From: Idiomarina loihiensis
Lineage (GTDB): Bacteria; Pseudomonadota; Gammaproteobacteria; Enterobacterales; Alteromonadaceae
Length of the DNA: 64,000 nt
NCBI RefSeq assembly: GCF_024584785.1
Contig: NZ_CP074112.1
Coordinates: 372,001-436,000, forward strand
Reading direction: 5' to 3'
A program made the translations under genes and the position numbers. Shown piece after piece: positions 52,537 through 61,819 of this stretch (within the stretch, counting starts at the first letter, position 1; every line of letters begins with the position of its first letter). The notes below the pieces were generated by a model. It saw only the letters and a list, made by a program, of their open reading frames with translations. It was not told the origin of the DNA and did no database searches.

Positions 52537-53469
52537 TTAGCGGTAGAGGTCAGGATCCGATGAATCTGGGCGTGTCTTGAAGCGTCGATGAATCCACATG
52601 TATTGCTCAGGTTTTTGCAAAATAGCATATTCAATCATACGATTAACACGCGTCACATCTGCAACTTGGTCTCCGGTTGGAAACTGCTCAAACTGCGGAT
52701 AAAACGTCATATCATAACCACTACCATCGTCGCGCCGAAAGCAGGTTACAGGCAGCACCACACAGTTAGCATTTTCGGCAAACAACAAGGTGCCGGTGGT
52801 AGTACTTGCTTGCTCTACAGCAAACAACGGGGCAAATACGGTACGCTTGCGGCCGTAATCTTGGTCCGGCAAGTAGCCAGCAATCTCACCTTGGTCTAAT
52901 GCTTGGAGCATGCTACGTACGTCAGTACGTGGGATCATGTACTTGTTGGAGCGTCCTCTACCACGGGTTTGTAAAAACTCCATAACGGCATTGTTATGAG
53001 GTCGATACAAGCCTACGGCGGGTTGCACGAACCCATGCAAGCGGGCATGAACTTCAAGACTAAGAAAGTGAAACAGCAGCAAGAGCACGCCTTTACCCTC
53101 GGCGAGCGGGGCTTGAATATGCTCAATGCCATGCAGATGAAGTTTGCGTTTTATACGCCAATCAGGCCACCACCATGCCATACCAGTCTCAAAAAAAGCG
53201 ATACCAGTATTTTCTAGGTTGCGTTTTACCAACTGCTCGATATCTTCTGCACTTTTATTCGGAAAACAAAGCTCCAGATTACGGCGGGCAGTGTGTGCCC
53301 GTTTAGGTACAAAGCGGTAAAACAGGCGGCCTAGGCCGCGACCCATGGCAAGCTGCCATTTGTATGGCAGCCATGAAATACCATATAAAAAGCCGGCGCT
53401 GAGCCACGTTAACCAATACTTAGGTGATAGAAAACGTAGCTCAAACTTAGGTTTCTCAATTATTTTCAT
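52537..53469 (-). CDS. lpxL: Lipid A lauroyl-type acyltransferase LpxL
   Basis: An inner-membrane enzyme that adds a secondary acyl chain to Kdo2-lipid A from acyl-ACP. The 310-aa protein has an N-terminal membrane segment (about 15-32). The catalytic H-x4-E is in HFLSLEVHARL, followed by VGLYRPHNN and LPDQDYG blocks, and MWIHRRFKTRP at the C-terminus is typical. LpxL and LpxM cannot be separated firmly by eye; the motif set favours LpxL. Its start lies inside the end of tolC (14-bp overlap), so the two envelope genes are co-translated. It needs Kdo-lipid A as acceptor, the product of the WaaA enzyme at 19313. Confidence 0.9.
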   Translation of the reverse strand: MKIIEKPKFELRFLSPKYWLTWLSAGFLYGISWLPYKWQLAMGRGLGRLFYRFVPKRAHTARRNLELCFPNKSAEDIEQLVKRNLENTGIAFFETGMAWWWPDWRIKRKLHLHGIEHIQAPLAEGKGVLLLLFHFLSLEVHARLHGFVQPAVGLYRPHNNAVMEFLQTRGRGRSNKYMIPRTDVRSMLQALDQGEIAGYLPDQDYGRKRTVFAPLFAVEQASTTTGTLLFAENANCVVLPVTCFRRDDGSGYDMTFYPQFEQFPTGDQVADVTRVNRMIEYAILQKPEQYMWIHRRFKTRPDSSDPDLYR

Positions 53470-54817
53470 TCACAAGACTTGCGTTAATGGCGACTAAATC
53501 TTGTTCACTGATCAAACCTGATGCCTGTTTAAGAGCAAGATACTGACGGATATAACCATAGCGCGCACTCGATAAATTACGGCGAGCATTAAAGAGGTTA
53601 CGCGTGCTGTTTAGCACGTCCACAATCGTACGGGTACCCACTTCAAAACCTGTTTGAGTAGCTTTCAAGGCACTTTCAGCAGAGATAACTGCTTGCTCAA
53701 AAGCTGTGATAGTAGAAATGGCTGCTACCACGTCATAGTACGCGCTGCGAACTTCGCGTTCGACATTACGGCGGACAAACTCTAATTGCTGACTTGAGGC
53801 TACGTAGTTTTCGCGTGCTTGCTCTGCTTGTGAGCTAGTACGGAACCCAGAAAAAATAGGTACGCGCACGTTTAGGCCAATTGAGTTGGTATCCATTCGT
53901 GGCAAATTGACAGTAATACCGCGAGTCGTTGATTCGGTATCGTTGGTGCTGTATTCACCAGACAAAGACACGGTTGGCAAATGACCGTTTTGGGCAACGT
54001 CAATTTGCTGCTCGGCAATTTCAACAGCGACTCGTTGTACCATCAACATTAAATTTTTGTCTTCGGCCGTTTTCACCCAGTTACTGGCATCTTGTGGATT
54101 AGGTGACTCGGGGCTAAATGATTGAGTATTTAACTGGGCAAGGTCGCTGTGATAACGGCCGGTTATTTCCCGTAAACTTTCTTGTGCAACTGATACAGCA
54201 TTGCGCGCTTGGATTTCCGCTGCAACGGCAGTATCAAATTGAGCTTGTGCTTCGTGCACGTCGGTAATTGCGGTTAAACCAACAGAGAAACGCTGCTTGG
54301 TTTGTTCTAGCTGGCGCTCAATTGCTTTCTTTTCTGATTCTGCGAAAGCTAAATCATCTTGCCGTTCAAGTACGGTAAAGTAAGCATTAACTACGCGCAT
54401 CATCAGCTGTTGACGCTCGCTCAAATAATTTACTTCGGCTTGATAAGCTTGTTTCTCGGAGATCTTTGCTTGATCCCAAACATTCATATCGAATAAGGTT
54501 TGGGTGAGTGATAGCCCAGCATTCCAGCCTTTGCTTTCTTGATCAAAAATAACCAAGTCGCCGCTGGTGGTGTCAAATTGTACGCGCTCGGCATCAGAAC
54601 GGCTGTAGCCTGCGCTAAAGTTTAGCTGTGGCCAAAAGCTGGCTTTGGTGATATCAACACCTTTTTGGGCCGCGCGACGCTCGGCGTCAACACGTTGCAA
54701 GGTTGGATCATTTTGCAAAGCTAGTTGAAATACTTGTGCAAGGTCGTCGGCATAGGTGACACTAGAGCTTGCAGCAAAGGTTAAACCTAATAGAGCTGAT
54801 AATACGTGCTTTTTCAT
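53456..54817 (-). CDS. tolC: Outer-membrane channel TolC
   Basis: TolC forms the trimeric outer-membrane duct used by multidrug efflux pumps and type I secretion. The signal peptide covers residues 1-23 (ending TYADD region). The mature protein has the duplicated efflux-protein repeat: long heptad helices with ALQNDPTLQRVDAERRAAQKGV in the first half and QARENYVASSQQLEFVRRNVEREVR in the second. ETGFEVGTRTIVDVLN-type sequence (TQTGFEVGTRTIVDVLN minus the first residues) lies near the end. The length is 453 aa. It is divergent from nudF, as in E. coli. A 14-bp inverted repeat lies 48 to 90 bp upstream of the start. Confidence 0.95.
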   Translation of the reverse strand: MKKHVLSALLGLTFAASSSVTYADDLAQVFQLALQNDPTLQRVDAERRAAQKGVDITKASFWPQLNFSAGYSRSDAERVQFDTTSGDLVIFDQESKGWNAGLSLTQTLFDMNVWDQAKISEKQAYQAEVNYLSERQQLMMRVVNAYFTVLERQDDLAFAESEKKAIERQLEQTKQRFSVGLTAITDVHEAQAQFDTAVAAEIQARNAVSVAQESLREITGRYHSDLAQLNTQSFSPESPNPQDASNWVKTAEDKNLMLMVQRVAVEIAEQQIDVAQNGHLPTVSLSGEYSTNDTESTTRGITVNLPRMDTNSIGLNVRVPIFSGFRTSSQAEQARENYVASSQQLEFVRRNVEREVRSAYYDVVAAISTITAFEQAVISAESALKATQTGFEVGTRTIVDVLNSTRNLFNARRNLSSARYGYIRQYLALKQASGLISEQDLVAINASLVNENN

Positions 54818-54864
54818 GTTCTGGGGTGTCCTGAATTATTTGAAAGCATCATCATGCAAGTGAT

Positions 54865-54907
54865 AACTGGCAATCATTTTACATACACTGGTGAATGATT
54901 ACCAGTT
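54865..54907. promoter_or_regulatory. 14-bp inverted repeat upstream of tolC (candidate operator)
   Basis: AACTGGCAATCATT (54865-54878) and AATGATTACCAGTT (54894-54907) are inverted copies with one mismatch, spaced by 15 nt, in the 259-bp tolC-nudF divergent region. The centre is about 70 bp upstream of the tolC ATG, where its promoter should be. It may be an operator for an envelope or drug-stress regulator, or a leader hairpin. The rest of this AT-rich region shows nothing I can assign. Confidence 0.5.
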
Positions 54908-55076
54908 TACTTTGTCTTTAACTAAATTTCATCGCAACAGTTGCAACGTTGTTGTTTCAAGTGTAACCAATTATGTGCAAAACGCTCATCTATTTACAAT
55001 CAAAACTAAGCTAAATAGCGGTTAATTGAGTACAAAGAACGGTGAATCACAAATTATTCAAAAAAGCAGGTAACAC

Positions 55077-55682
55077 GTGCAAAAGTTCTCACTTAAAGAT
55101 GTCAAAATTATCGCAAAAGAAGTCGTTAGAGAAGGATTTTTAAGTATTTATCAGTACCAGTTGCAGCACCGTCTGTTTGCTGGAGGTTGGTCGCCTACCT
55201 TTACTCGCGAGATCATGGACCGTGGCCATGCGGTGGTGGTGTTGCCTTATGATCCCAAACTCGACGCCTTGGTCGTGCTTGAGCAGTTCCGCATAGGAGC
55301 GTTAGAGGATCCCCATAGTCCATGGCTGATAGAGTTTGTAGCTGGAATGATGGACCAAGAGGATGAGCAACCCGAAGAAGTTGCCCATCGCGAACTCATG
55401 GAAGAAGCAGGTTTAACTACCGATGTGTTGCATCATGCCATCACTTATTGGTCGACTCCTGGCGGCTGCACCGAGCAAATCACCGTCTATGTGGCTGAAG
55501 TGGATAGCAGTCAGGCGAGTCGGCACGGTGGCCTAGCTAGTGAACACGAAGATATTCGTGTGCATGTGCTGCCGTTTACTGATGTGGTAAGCTTATTGGA
55601 GCAAGGTAAGATCAATAATGCAGCCAGTGTGATTGGTCTGCAGTGGATGCAGTTGCATAAACGTAAGTTTGAGCAAATCTAA
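55077..55682 (+). CDS. nudF: ADP-ribose pyrophosphatase NudF
   Basis: NudF is a Nudix hydrolase that splits ADP-ribose to AMP and ribose 5-phosphate. The Nudix helix is visible: the glycine of AGMMDQEDE followed by EEVAHRELMEEAGL. One residue more than the strict G-x5-E-x7-R-E-U-x-E-E-x-G-U pattern seems to lie between the glycine and the REL block. HAVVVLPYDPKLDALVVLEQFR and the C-terminal INNAASVIGLQWMQLH match E. coli NudF. The length is 201 aa. The start is GTG with AGGTAA upstream. It heads a plus-strand run nudF-yqiB-yqiA-parE and is divergent from tolC, as in E. coli. Confidence 0.93.
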   Translation: MQKFSLKDVKIIAKEVVREGFLSIYQYQLQHRLFAGGWSPTFTREIMDRGHAVVVLPYDPKLDALVVLEQFRIGALEDPHSPWLIEFVAGMMDQEDEQPEEVAHRELMEEAGLTTDVLHHAITYWSTPGGCTEQITVYVAEVDSSQASRHGGLASEHEDIRVHVLPFTDVVSLLEQGKINNAASVIGLQWMQLHKRKFEQI

Positions 55683-55727
55683 TGGCTTAAATAGCGACAA
55701 GACATTTGGATAAGATAAAGAAAGACG

Positions 55728-56189
55728 ATGATTAGTGATGTAAAGCGAACTCGGTATCAGTTTGATTTAGCTGCGCTACAACGCTTAGCTGCGGTTAACT
55801 ATGCCTGTTTGCAGCCGTTAGTAAAAACCGCCCATAGGGTCGGGGCTTGGGTCGTGAAGATCAGCCCGCAACTCAGTTTTGTGCTCAGCGTCTTAGAGCA
55901 GGCGCCTTACACCACGGAAATTCGGATTCAACAGCAAGCTACCGCTGCTACGGCGCGTTTACCGCGTTGGTCTGAAGTTCAGTTAGATGTGCGTTTGTAT
56001 CACGATGCACAACTGGCAGAAGTGATCCGTAGCCAAGGAGTAGAGCGGATACAAGCCCGGTATGAACAACCAAACGCAGCGATGCATCAGCGCAATGAAA
56101 AACATCAGATCAACCAGTTTTTGCAAGAGTGGTTACAGCTATTGCGACAGCAGGCGGTGGTACCACAGCCGTTACCAGGAGCGCGTTAG
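55728..56189 (+). CDS. yqiB: DUF1249 protein YqiB
   Basis: A 153-aa cytoplasmic protein of unknown function (DUF1249). It matches the family in YACLQPLV near the N-terminus, PYTTEIRIQQ, the LDVRLYHDAQLAEV block and RYEQPNAAMHQRNEKHQINQFL, which is the best-conserved part. It lies between nudF (45 bp) and yqiA (1-bp overlap). In E. coli the phosphodiesterase gene cpdA stands between yqiB and yqiA; here it is missing. Confidence 0.92.
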   Translation: MISDVKRTRYQFDLAALQRLAAVNYACLQPLVKTAHRVGAWVVKISPQLSFVLSVLEQAPYTTEIRIQQQATAATARLPRWSEVQLDVRLYHDAQLAEVIRSQGVERIQARYEQPNAAMHQRNEKHQINQFLQEWLQLLRQQAVVPQPLPGAR

Positions 56190-56761
56190 TGTTACTTTAC
56201 ATTCATGGTTTTGAAAGTTCACCAGCTTCGTTAAAAGCGCAACAATTGCAACAGTTTTTAGCCCAACACCAAGTTCCAGCAGCGTTATTGCCACAGATGC
56301 CTGCAACTATGGCAGCAGCTAAATCGATGCTGGATGAGTTTATTGAACAACAACCTATAACTGCGGTTATGGGCAGCTCTTTGGGAGGTTTCTGGAGCCA
56401 TTACGTGGCATCACGTCTAGCTCAGCAGCAACGACCTGCTCGCGCTGTATTGATAAACCCAGCAGTGGCACCGCAGCATTGGATGCCCGAGCATCCGATT
56501 CAGCGCATACATCCCTGTACCCACGAGTCTTATCAACTAGACGCTGGTGATAAACAAGTGTTACAGCAAGTGGAGCAACAACTTGATAGCGCGCTCGAAC
56601 TTTTAATTTTACTACAGCGCGGTGATGAGCAACTCGACTATCGTCAGGCACAGAACTTTTATCAATCGCAGCGCATGATTGTAGAGAGTGGAGGAGACCA
56701 TAGTTTTGTAGATTTTCCGCGTTATCTTCCAGCAGCGCTTGAGTTTCTTAGCGTCCTGTAA
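56189..56761 (+). CDS. yqiA: Esterase YqiA
   Basis: A small alpha/beta-hydrolase (190 aa) with esterase activity reported for the E. coli protein; the natural substrate is unknown. The oxyanion segment LLYIHGFESSP is at the N-terminus. The nucleophile is in GSSLGGFW (G-x-S-x-G), the catalytic aspartate is in RGDEQLDYRQA, and the histidine is in ESGGDHSF. The start is GTG at 56189, overlapping the yqiB stop by 1 bp, with AGGAG upstream; the frame upstream of it runs inside yqiB and is not used. parE follows. Confidence 0.92.
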   Translation: MLLYIHGFESSPASLKAQQLQQFLAQHQVPAALLPQMPATMAAAKSMLDEFIEQQPITAVMGSSLGGFWSHYVASRLAQQQRPARAVLINPAVAPQHWMPEHPIQRIHPCTHESYQLDAGDKQVLQQVEQQLDSALELLILLQRGDEQLDYRQAQNFYQSQRMIVESGGDHSFVDFPRYLPAALEFLSVL

Positions 56762-56848
56762 CAGTATAAGAAAATTGCATAATAATAAGAACGAACCAAG
56801 TCCTCATCCTTATCCATGGCGTTCATGAAAAGCGAGATAGAACCACGC

Positions 56849-58744
56849 ATGTCAGATTATAAAGCCGATGCCATAGAGGTCTTAAATGGCCTAGAACCGG
56901 TCCGGCGCAGGCCCGGAATGTATACCGACACCACTCGTCCTAACCACCTTGGTCAAGAGGTGATAGATAATAGTGTGGATGAAGCCTTAGCTGGCCACGC
57001 TAGAGAATTGACGGTGATATTGCACCCTGATCAATCGCTTGAGGTACAAGATGACGGGCGCGGTATGCCAGTTGATGTGCATCCGGAAGAGGGGGTGCCC
57101 GGGGTTGAGCTGATCATGACGAAGCTGCATGCCGGAGGCAAGTTCTCAAACAAGAGCTATAAGTTTTCAGGCGGTCTGCACGGGGTTGGTATCTCGGTTG
57201 TAAATGCGTTATCAACGCGAGTTAACGTTACCGTAAAGCGTGATGGTCAGGTCTATCAAATGGCTTTTGAGCATGGCGATAAAGTATCAGACCTAGAAGT
57301 TACCGGTACTGTTGGGAAACGTAACACAGGGACCAATATTCATTTTTGGCCGGACCCCAAATATTTTGATTCGGCTAAGTTTTCGGTCTTAAAGTTAACG
57401 CATTTATTGCGAGCCAAAGCAGTTCTTTGTCCGGGTTTAAAAATCAACTTTCGCAACCTTGTGGATCAAACTGAACAAACTTGGTTATACGAAGATGGCT
57501 TGCGCGATTATTTAGTAGAAGCGGTACAAGAATTACCAACGTTACCAGAAGAGCCTTTTATTGGCGCTTTTGCAGGTAACGAAGAAGCGGTTGATTGGGC
57601 CGTTACATGGTTGCCTGAGGGGGGCGAAGGTGTTACTGAAAGTTATGTAAACCTTATCCCTACGCCGCTGGGTGGTACTCACGCAAATGGCCTCCGGCAG
57701 GGCTTGCTCGAAGCTATGCGTGATTTTTGTGAGTTCCGTAATCTATTACCGCGCGGCGTACGCTTAACTCCGGAAGATATATGGGACCGCTGTGCTTATA
57801 TTTTATCGGTGAAAATGCAAGATCCGCAGTTTGCTGGACAAACCAAAGAGCGTTTGAGTTCGCGCCAATGTGCGGCGTTTGTCTCTGGCGTCGTGAAGGA
57901 TGCCTTTAGTCTCTGGCTCAATGAACACACCGAGCAAGCGGAACAACTTGCTGAGCTTTGTATTAATAATGCCCAGCGCCGCATGCGCGCTAGTAAGAAA
58001 GTGGTGCGTAAAAAAGTGACTCAGGGTCCTGCATTACCGGGTAAGTTAACCGATTGCGCAACACAGGATCCAGCTCGTGGCGAGTTATTCTTAGTGGAAG
58101 GTGACTCTGCTGGTGGCTCTGCTAAACAAGCTCGCGATCGTGACTTTCAAGCGGTCATGCCATTGCGCGGTAAAATTTTAAACACCTGGGAAGTTGAATC
58201 GGATCAAATTCTTGGGTCACAAGAAATTCATGATATTTCGGTCGCGCTAGGGGTTGATCCTAACTCAGAAGATCTGGAGCAACTTCGCTACGGCAAAATC
58301 TGTATTCTGGCGGATGCAGATTCGGATGGCTTGCACATAGCAACCCTACTTTGTGCTCTCTTCGTTAGGCACTTCCGTCCGTTAGTAGAGCAGGGGCATA
58401 TCTACGTCGCCATGCCACCACTTTACCGTATTGATGTTGGTAAGGAAGTTTTTTACGCCTTAGATGAAGGTGAAAAAAAGGGTATTTTAGACCGCATTGA
58501 AGCAGAGAAAAAGAAAGGCAAGGTAAACGTTCAACGCTTCAAAGGTTTGGGTGAAATGAATCCACTTCAGCTACGGGAAACAACCATGGATCCCAATACC
58601 CGACGTTTGGTTCAGCTTACGGTTGACGATAGCCAAGCGACAGATGAATTAATGGATATGCTGTTAGCAAAAAAACGTTCAGGCGATCGACGTGAATGGC
58701 TGGAAAGTAAAGGTAATTTAGTTGATTTAGCAGAGGTGGGCTAA
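56849..58744 (+). CDS. parE: DNA topoisomerase IV subunit B ParE
   Basis: ParE is the ATPase subunit of topoisomerase IV, which separates linked daughter chromosomes. The GHKL ATPase shows VIDNSVDEALAG, DDGRGMPVD and GGLHGVGISVVNAL. The transducer follows, then the TOPRIM domain with EGDSAGGSAKQARDR and DADSDGLHIATL. The quinolone-determining region around GDSAGGSAKQARDR-DFQ ... PLRGKILN looks wild type. From the ATG at 56849 it has 631 aa (E. coli 630); an in-frame ATG 33 nt upstream is also possible. parC follows after 49 bp, so both subunits are probably made from one message. Confidence 0.96.
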   Translation: MSDYKADAIEVLNGLEPVRRRPGMYTDTTRPNHLGQEVIDNSVDEALAGHARELTVILHPDQSLEVQDDGRGMPVDVHPEEGVPGVELIMTKLHAGGKFSNKSYKFSGGLHGVGISVVNALSTRVNVTVKRDGQVYQMAFEHGDKVSDLEVTGTVGKRNTGTNIHFWPDPKYFDSAKFSVLKLTHLLRAKAVLCPGLKINFRNLVDQTEQTWLYEDGLRDYLVEAVQELPTLPEEPFIGAFAGNEEAVDWAVTWLPEGGEGVTESYVNLIPTPLGGTHANGLRQGLLEAMRDFCEFRNLLPRGVRLTPEDIWDRCAYILSVKMQDPQFAGQTKERLSSRQCAAFVSGVVKDAFSLWLNEHTEQAEQLAELCINNAQRRMRASKKVVRKKVTQGPALPGKLTDCATQDPARGELFLVEGDSAGGSAKQARDRDFQAVMPLRGKILNTWEVESDQILGSQEIHDISVALGVDPNSEDLEQLRYGKICILADADSDGLHIATLLCALFVRHFRPLVEQGHIYVAMPPLYRIDVGKEVFYALDEGEKKGILDRIEAEKKKGKVNVQRFKGLGEMNPLQLRETTMDPNTRRLVQLTVDDSQATDELMDMLLAKKRSGDRREWLESKGNLVDLAEVG

Positions 58745-58793
58745 GCCCATCTAGAAGCCTTAATCAGCCCACGCATGTAGGAGAATAAATGCA

Positions 58794-61034
58794 ATGTCGA
58801 TGGATACTGCAGAACAAATACCGCTAAGAAAATTTACCGAGGATGCGTACCTTAACTATTCAATGTACGTCATCATGGACCGAGCCTTACCGCACATCGG
58901 CGATGGTTTGAAACCGGTGCAGCGGCGCATCATTTATGCCATGTCAGAGCTGGGCTTATCAGCATTGGCAAAATATAAAAAATCAGCTCGTACAGTGGGC
59001 GATGTTTTAGGTAAATTCCACCCGCACGGTGACAGTGCTTGTTATGAAGCCATGGTGTTGATGGCCCAACCGTTTTCTTATCGCTATCCACTGGTTGATG
59101 GACAAGGTAACTGGGGTTCTCCGGATGACCCTAAATCGTTTGCGGCTATGCGTTATACCGAGGCACGTTTGTCGCGCTTCAGTGAGGTGTTGCTAAGTGA
59201 GCTCGGACAGGGAACAACCGACTGGACGCCAAACTTTGACGGGACGATGAAAGAGCCGTTGATGCTACCGGCTCGATTACCGCACATTTTGCTGAATGGC
59301 GTGACAGGTATAGCGGTGGGCATGGCAACGGATATTCCTCCGCACAATGCTCGTGAAGTAGCGCACGCTTGCGCGTTGTTGTTAGAAAAGCCTAGTGCTA
59401 GCTTAGCTGATGTAATGGAACACATGCGTGGTCCAGATTATCCCACAGATGCTGAAGTGATCACCCCCCATGACGACATCGTAAAGATGTATGAATCGGG
59501 TCGCGGTACCATCCGGATGCGTGCTAAATTCCATCTGGAAGACGGTGAAGTGGTGGTAACCGCATTACCTCACCAAGCCTCTGGTGCAAAAATACTAGAA
59601 CAAATTGCTGGCCAGATGCAGGCAAAAAAATTGCCGATGGTTAGTGATCTGAGAGATGAGTCGGATCATGAAAATCCTACACGATTAGTGATAGTGCCGC
59701 GCTCTAATCGGATTGACATCGAACAGATGATGCAGCACTTGTTTGCGACCACCGACTTAGAAAAAAATTACCGGGTTAACTTGAACATGCTTGGGCTAGA
59801 TGGACGTCCACAAGTTAAGCCAATCTTAAGTGTGCTGAAAGAGTGGTTAGAGTTTCGTCAGATCACTGTTACCAGACGGCTTAATTATCGACTAGATAAA
59901 GTATTAGCACGGTTGCATATCCTTGAAGGTTTACTGATTGCTTACCTGAACATAGATGAAGTGATTGCTATTATTCGCTACGAAGATGAGCCCAAAGCAG
60001 AATTGATGCGGCGATTTGCACTCTCGGATACCCAAGCTGAAGCCATCTTAGAGCTTAAATTACGGCATTTGGCCAAGTTAGAAGAAACCAAACTTACCGC
60101 TGAACAAAACGAATTGGAACAAGAGCGCGACCATCTGCAATTACTGTTGAGTTCAGACCGCCGTCTTAAGACGTTAATTCGTAAAGAAATATTAGCTGAT
60201 GCTGAAAAGTATGGTGATGATCGACGTTCACCTTTAGTAGAGCGTCAAGAAGCGAAAGCCCTTAGTGAAAAAGACTTAACACCGGCTGAAGCTGTTACTG
60301 TTGTACTATCCAAAAAAGGCTGGGTAAGAGCAGCCAAAGGACATGATGTCGATGGAGCTAGCTTGACCTATAAAGCAGGTGATGAGTTTTTAGCATCTGC
60401 TCAGGGTAAGAGTAATCAACAGGTGGTGTTTATCGATAGTTCGGGCCGCAGTTTTGCCTGTGAAGCCCATTTACTGCCATCCGCCCGAACTCAGGGTGAA
60501 CCCTTAACTGGACGCTTTAGTCTGGTTGCAGGGGAAACGGTTGACCAAGTGTTAATGGCCGCTGATGAACAAAGATATTTGCTGGCCTCGGATGCGGGCT
60601 ATGGCTTTGTCTGTAAATTTGGCGACTTAGTAGGACGCAACAAAAACGGTAAAGCGGTGTTGAACTTACCAACCGGAGCTAAAATCCTTAAGCCGGTATT
60701 GGTACAAGATGTTGCCAGCGACTTACTTGCGGTTGTTTCAAACGAAGGTCGCATGCTGTTATTCCCGATCAAAGATTTACCAGAGCTAGCGAAAGGCAAA
60801 GGGAATAAGATGATAAGCATCCCGGCTTTACGTGCGCAGTCGCGCGAAGAGTATGTGGTAGCAACCGCAGTCGTACCCGCTGATGCGGCAATTACGCTCA
60901 CTGCAGGTAAACGCAAGTTAACGTTAAAGCCAGCAGATTTAGAGCATTATCGTGGTGAACGAGGGCGTCGTGGTAATAAATTACCCCGTGGTTTGCAGAG
61001 AGTTGATGCAATATCTGTCGAAAGTCAAAACTGA
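58794..61034 (+). CDS. parC: DNA topoisomerase IV subunit A ParC
   Basis: ParC is the DNA-cleaving subunit of topoisomerase IV. The winged-helix core carries the catalytic tyrosine Y121 in [10 protein letters not shown]. The quinolone-resistance-determining region reads [12 protein letters not shown], with S81 and E85 (E. coli S80 and E84) unmutated, so no target-based quinolone resistance is seen in this subunit. A coiled-coil gate region and the C-terminal beta-pinwheel (about 490-745) follow. The length is 746 aa (E. coli 752). It sits directly after parE, whereas in E. coli the two genes are several genes apart. AGGAG precedes the start at a somewhat long distance; an in-frame ATG two codons on is possible. 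Confidence 0.97.
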   Translation: MSMDTAEQIPLRKFTEDAYLNYSMYVIMDRALPHIGDGLKPVQRRIIYAMSELGLSALAKYKKSARTVGDVLGKFHPHGDSACYEAMVLMAQPFSYRYPLVDGQGNWGSPDDPKSFAAMRYTEARLSRFSEVLLSELGQGTTDWTPNFDGTMKEPLMLPARLPHILLNGVTGIAVGMATDIPPHNAREVAHACALLLEKPSASLADVMEHMRGPDYPTDAEVITPHDDIVKMYESGRGTIRMRAKFHLEDGEVVVTALPHQASGAKILEQIAGQMQAKKLPMVSDLRDESDHENPTRLVIVPRSNRIDIEQMMQHLFATTDLEKNYRVNLNMLGLDGRPQVKPILSVLKEWLEFRQITVTRRLNYRLDKVLARLHILEGLLIAYLNIDEVIAIIRYEDEPKAELMRRFALSDTQAEAILELKLRHLAKLEETKLTAEQNELEQERDHLQLLLSSDRRLKTLIRKEILADAEKYGDDRRSPLVERQEAKALSEKDLTPAEAVTVVLSKKGWVRAAKGHDVDGASLTYKAGDEFLASAQGKSNQQVVFIDSSGRSFACEAHLLPSARTQGEPLTGRFSLVAGETVDQVLMAADEQRYLLASDAGYGFVCKFGDLVGRNKNGKAVLNLPTGAKILKPVLVQDVASDLLAVVSNEGRMLLFPIKDLPELAKGKGNKMISIPALRAQSREEYVVATAVVPADAAITLTAGKRKLTLKPADLEHYRGERGRRGNKLPRGLQRVDAISVESQN

Positions 61035-61061
61035 TCGGACGTTTTTTAAATGATAACAAGG

Positions 61062-61067
61062 TATAAT
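61062..61067 (+). promoter_or_regulatory. Candidate -10 element of plsC-rraB
   Basis: A perfect TATAAT is placed 27 nt before the plsC ATG, between the parC stop and plsC. The -35 region is not convincing. It would give plsC and rraB a promoter of their own besides read-through from parC. Confidence 0.45.
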
Positions 61068-61093
61068 GGCGGGCATTGAAAAAAGGAGAGAGC

Positions 61094-61819
61094 ATGCTCG
61101 CTGTTGTACGTATTTTGCTACTAGGTCTATTCGTTATTATTGGCAGCACTTTATTGCTGCTCATTTGTATTTTTCGTCCTTTTCATCCCAATAACACCCC
61201 CTTGGCAGCCCATTGGTATGGTCGTATGCATAAGCTGTTGGGAGTAAAGCTGGACATTCGAATCCCTGACGCTTTAAAAAATTCAGGCCCTTTTGTTTAC
61301 ATTGCTAATCACCAAAATAGCTATGATATCTTTACCTTAGCTCGAGCTATGCCGATGCGGTCTGTCAGTATTGGCAAAAAAAGTTTGAAATGGATTCCTT
61401 TTTTTGGCCAACTCTATTGGCTCGCCGGCAACATTTTGATTGATAGAAAGAATACTGGTCGTGCTCGCGGTACTATTGAGCAAGCAGCACTAGCTATTCG
61501 TGAAAAGCAAATAAGCGTACTATTATTTCCGGAAGGTACTCGCAGTTACGGCCGTGGCTTACTGCCATTCAAGACGGGTGCATTTAGAACGGCAATGCAA
61601 GCTGGGGTAGATATCGTGCCTATTTGTGTGTCAAATTTACATGGCAAAATAAAGCTAAACCGTTGGAACAATGGCACTGTTATTATTGAGATGCTCAATC
61701 CTGTTAGAGTTTCGAATTATACCGCAGATTCTGTGCGAGCATTGGTCGCCCATTGTCACGAATTGATGTTGAACAAAATGAGTGAGCTTGATAGCGAGCT
61801 GCAAGGACAATCCGCATGA
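61094..61819 (+). CDS. plsC: 1-acyl-sn-glycerol-3-phosphate acyltransferase PlsC
   Basis: PlsC makes phosphatidic acid by adding the second acyl chain to lysophosphatidic acid at the inner membrane. An N-terminal membrane segment (about 3-25) is followed by motif I NHQNSYD (H-x4-D), motif II around WLAGNILIDRKN, motif III FPEGTRSYG and motif IV with VPICVSN. The length is 241 aa from the ATG at 61094, which has AAGGAGAG 6 nt upstream; the longer frame starts with TTG. parC-plsC neighbours are also seen in E. coli. It overlaps rraB by 4 bp. Confidence 0.95.
   Translation: MLAVVRILLLGLFVIIGSTLLLLICIFRPFHPNNTPLAAHWYGRMHKLLGVKLDIRIPDALKNSGPFVYIANHQNSYDIFTLARAMPMRSVSIGKKSLKWIPFFGQLYWLAGNILIDRKNTGRARGTIEQAALAIREKQISVLLFPEGTRSYGRGLLPFKTGAFRTAMQAGVDIVPICVSNLHGKIKLNRWNNGTVIIEMLNPVRVSNYTADSVRALVAHCHELMLNKMSELDSELQGQSA

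Noticed and set aside
55320-55420. Nudix box of NudF broken by an extra residue
   Set aside because: One residue more than the strict pattern, but all catalytic glutamates of REL-x-EE are present and related NudF proteins may share the insertion. Not evidence of inactivity.
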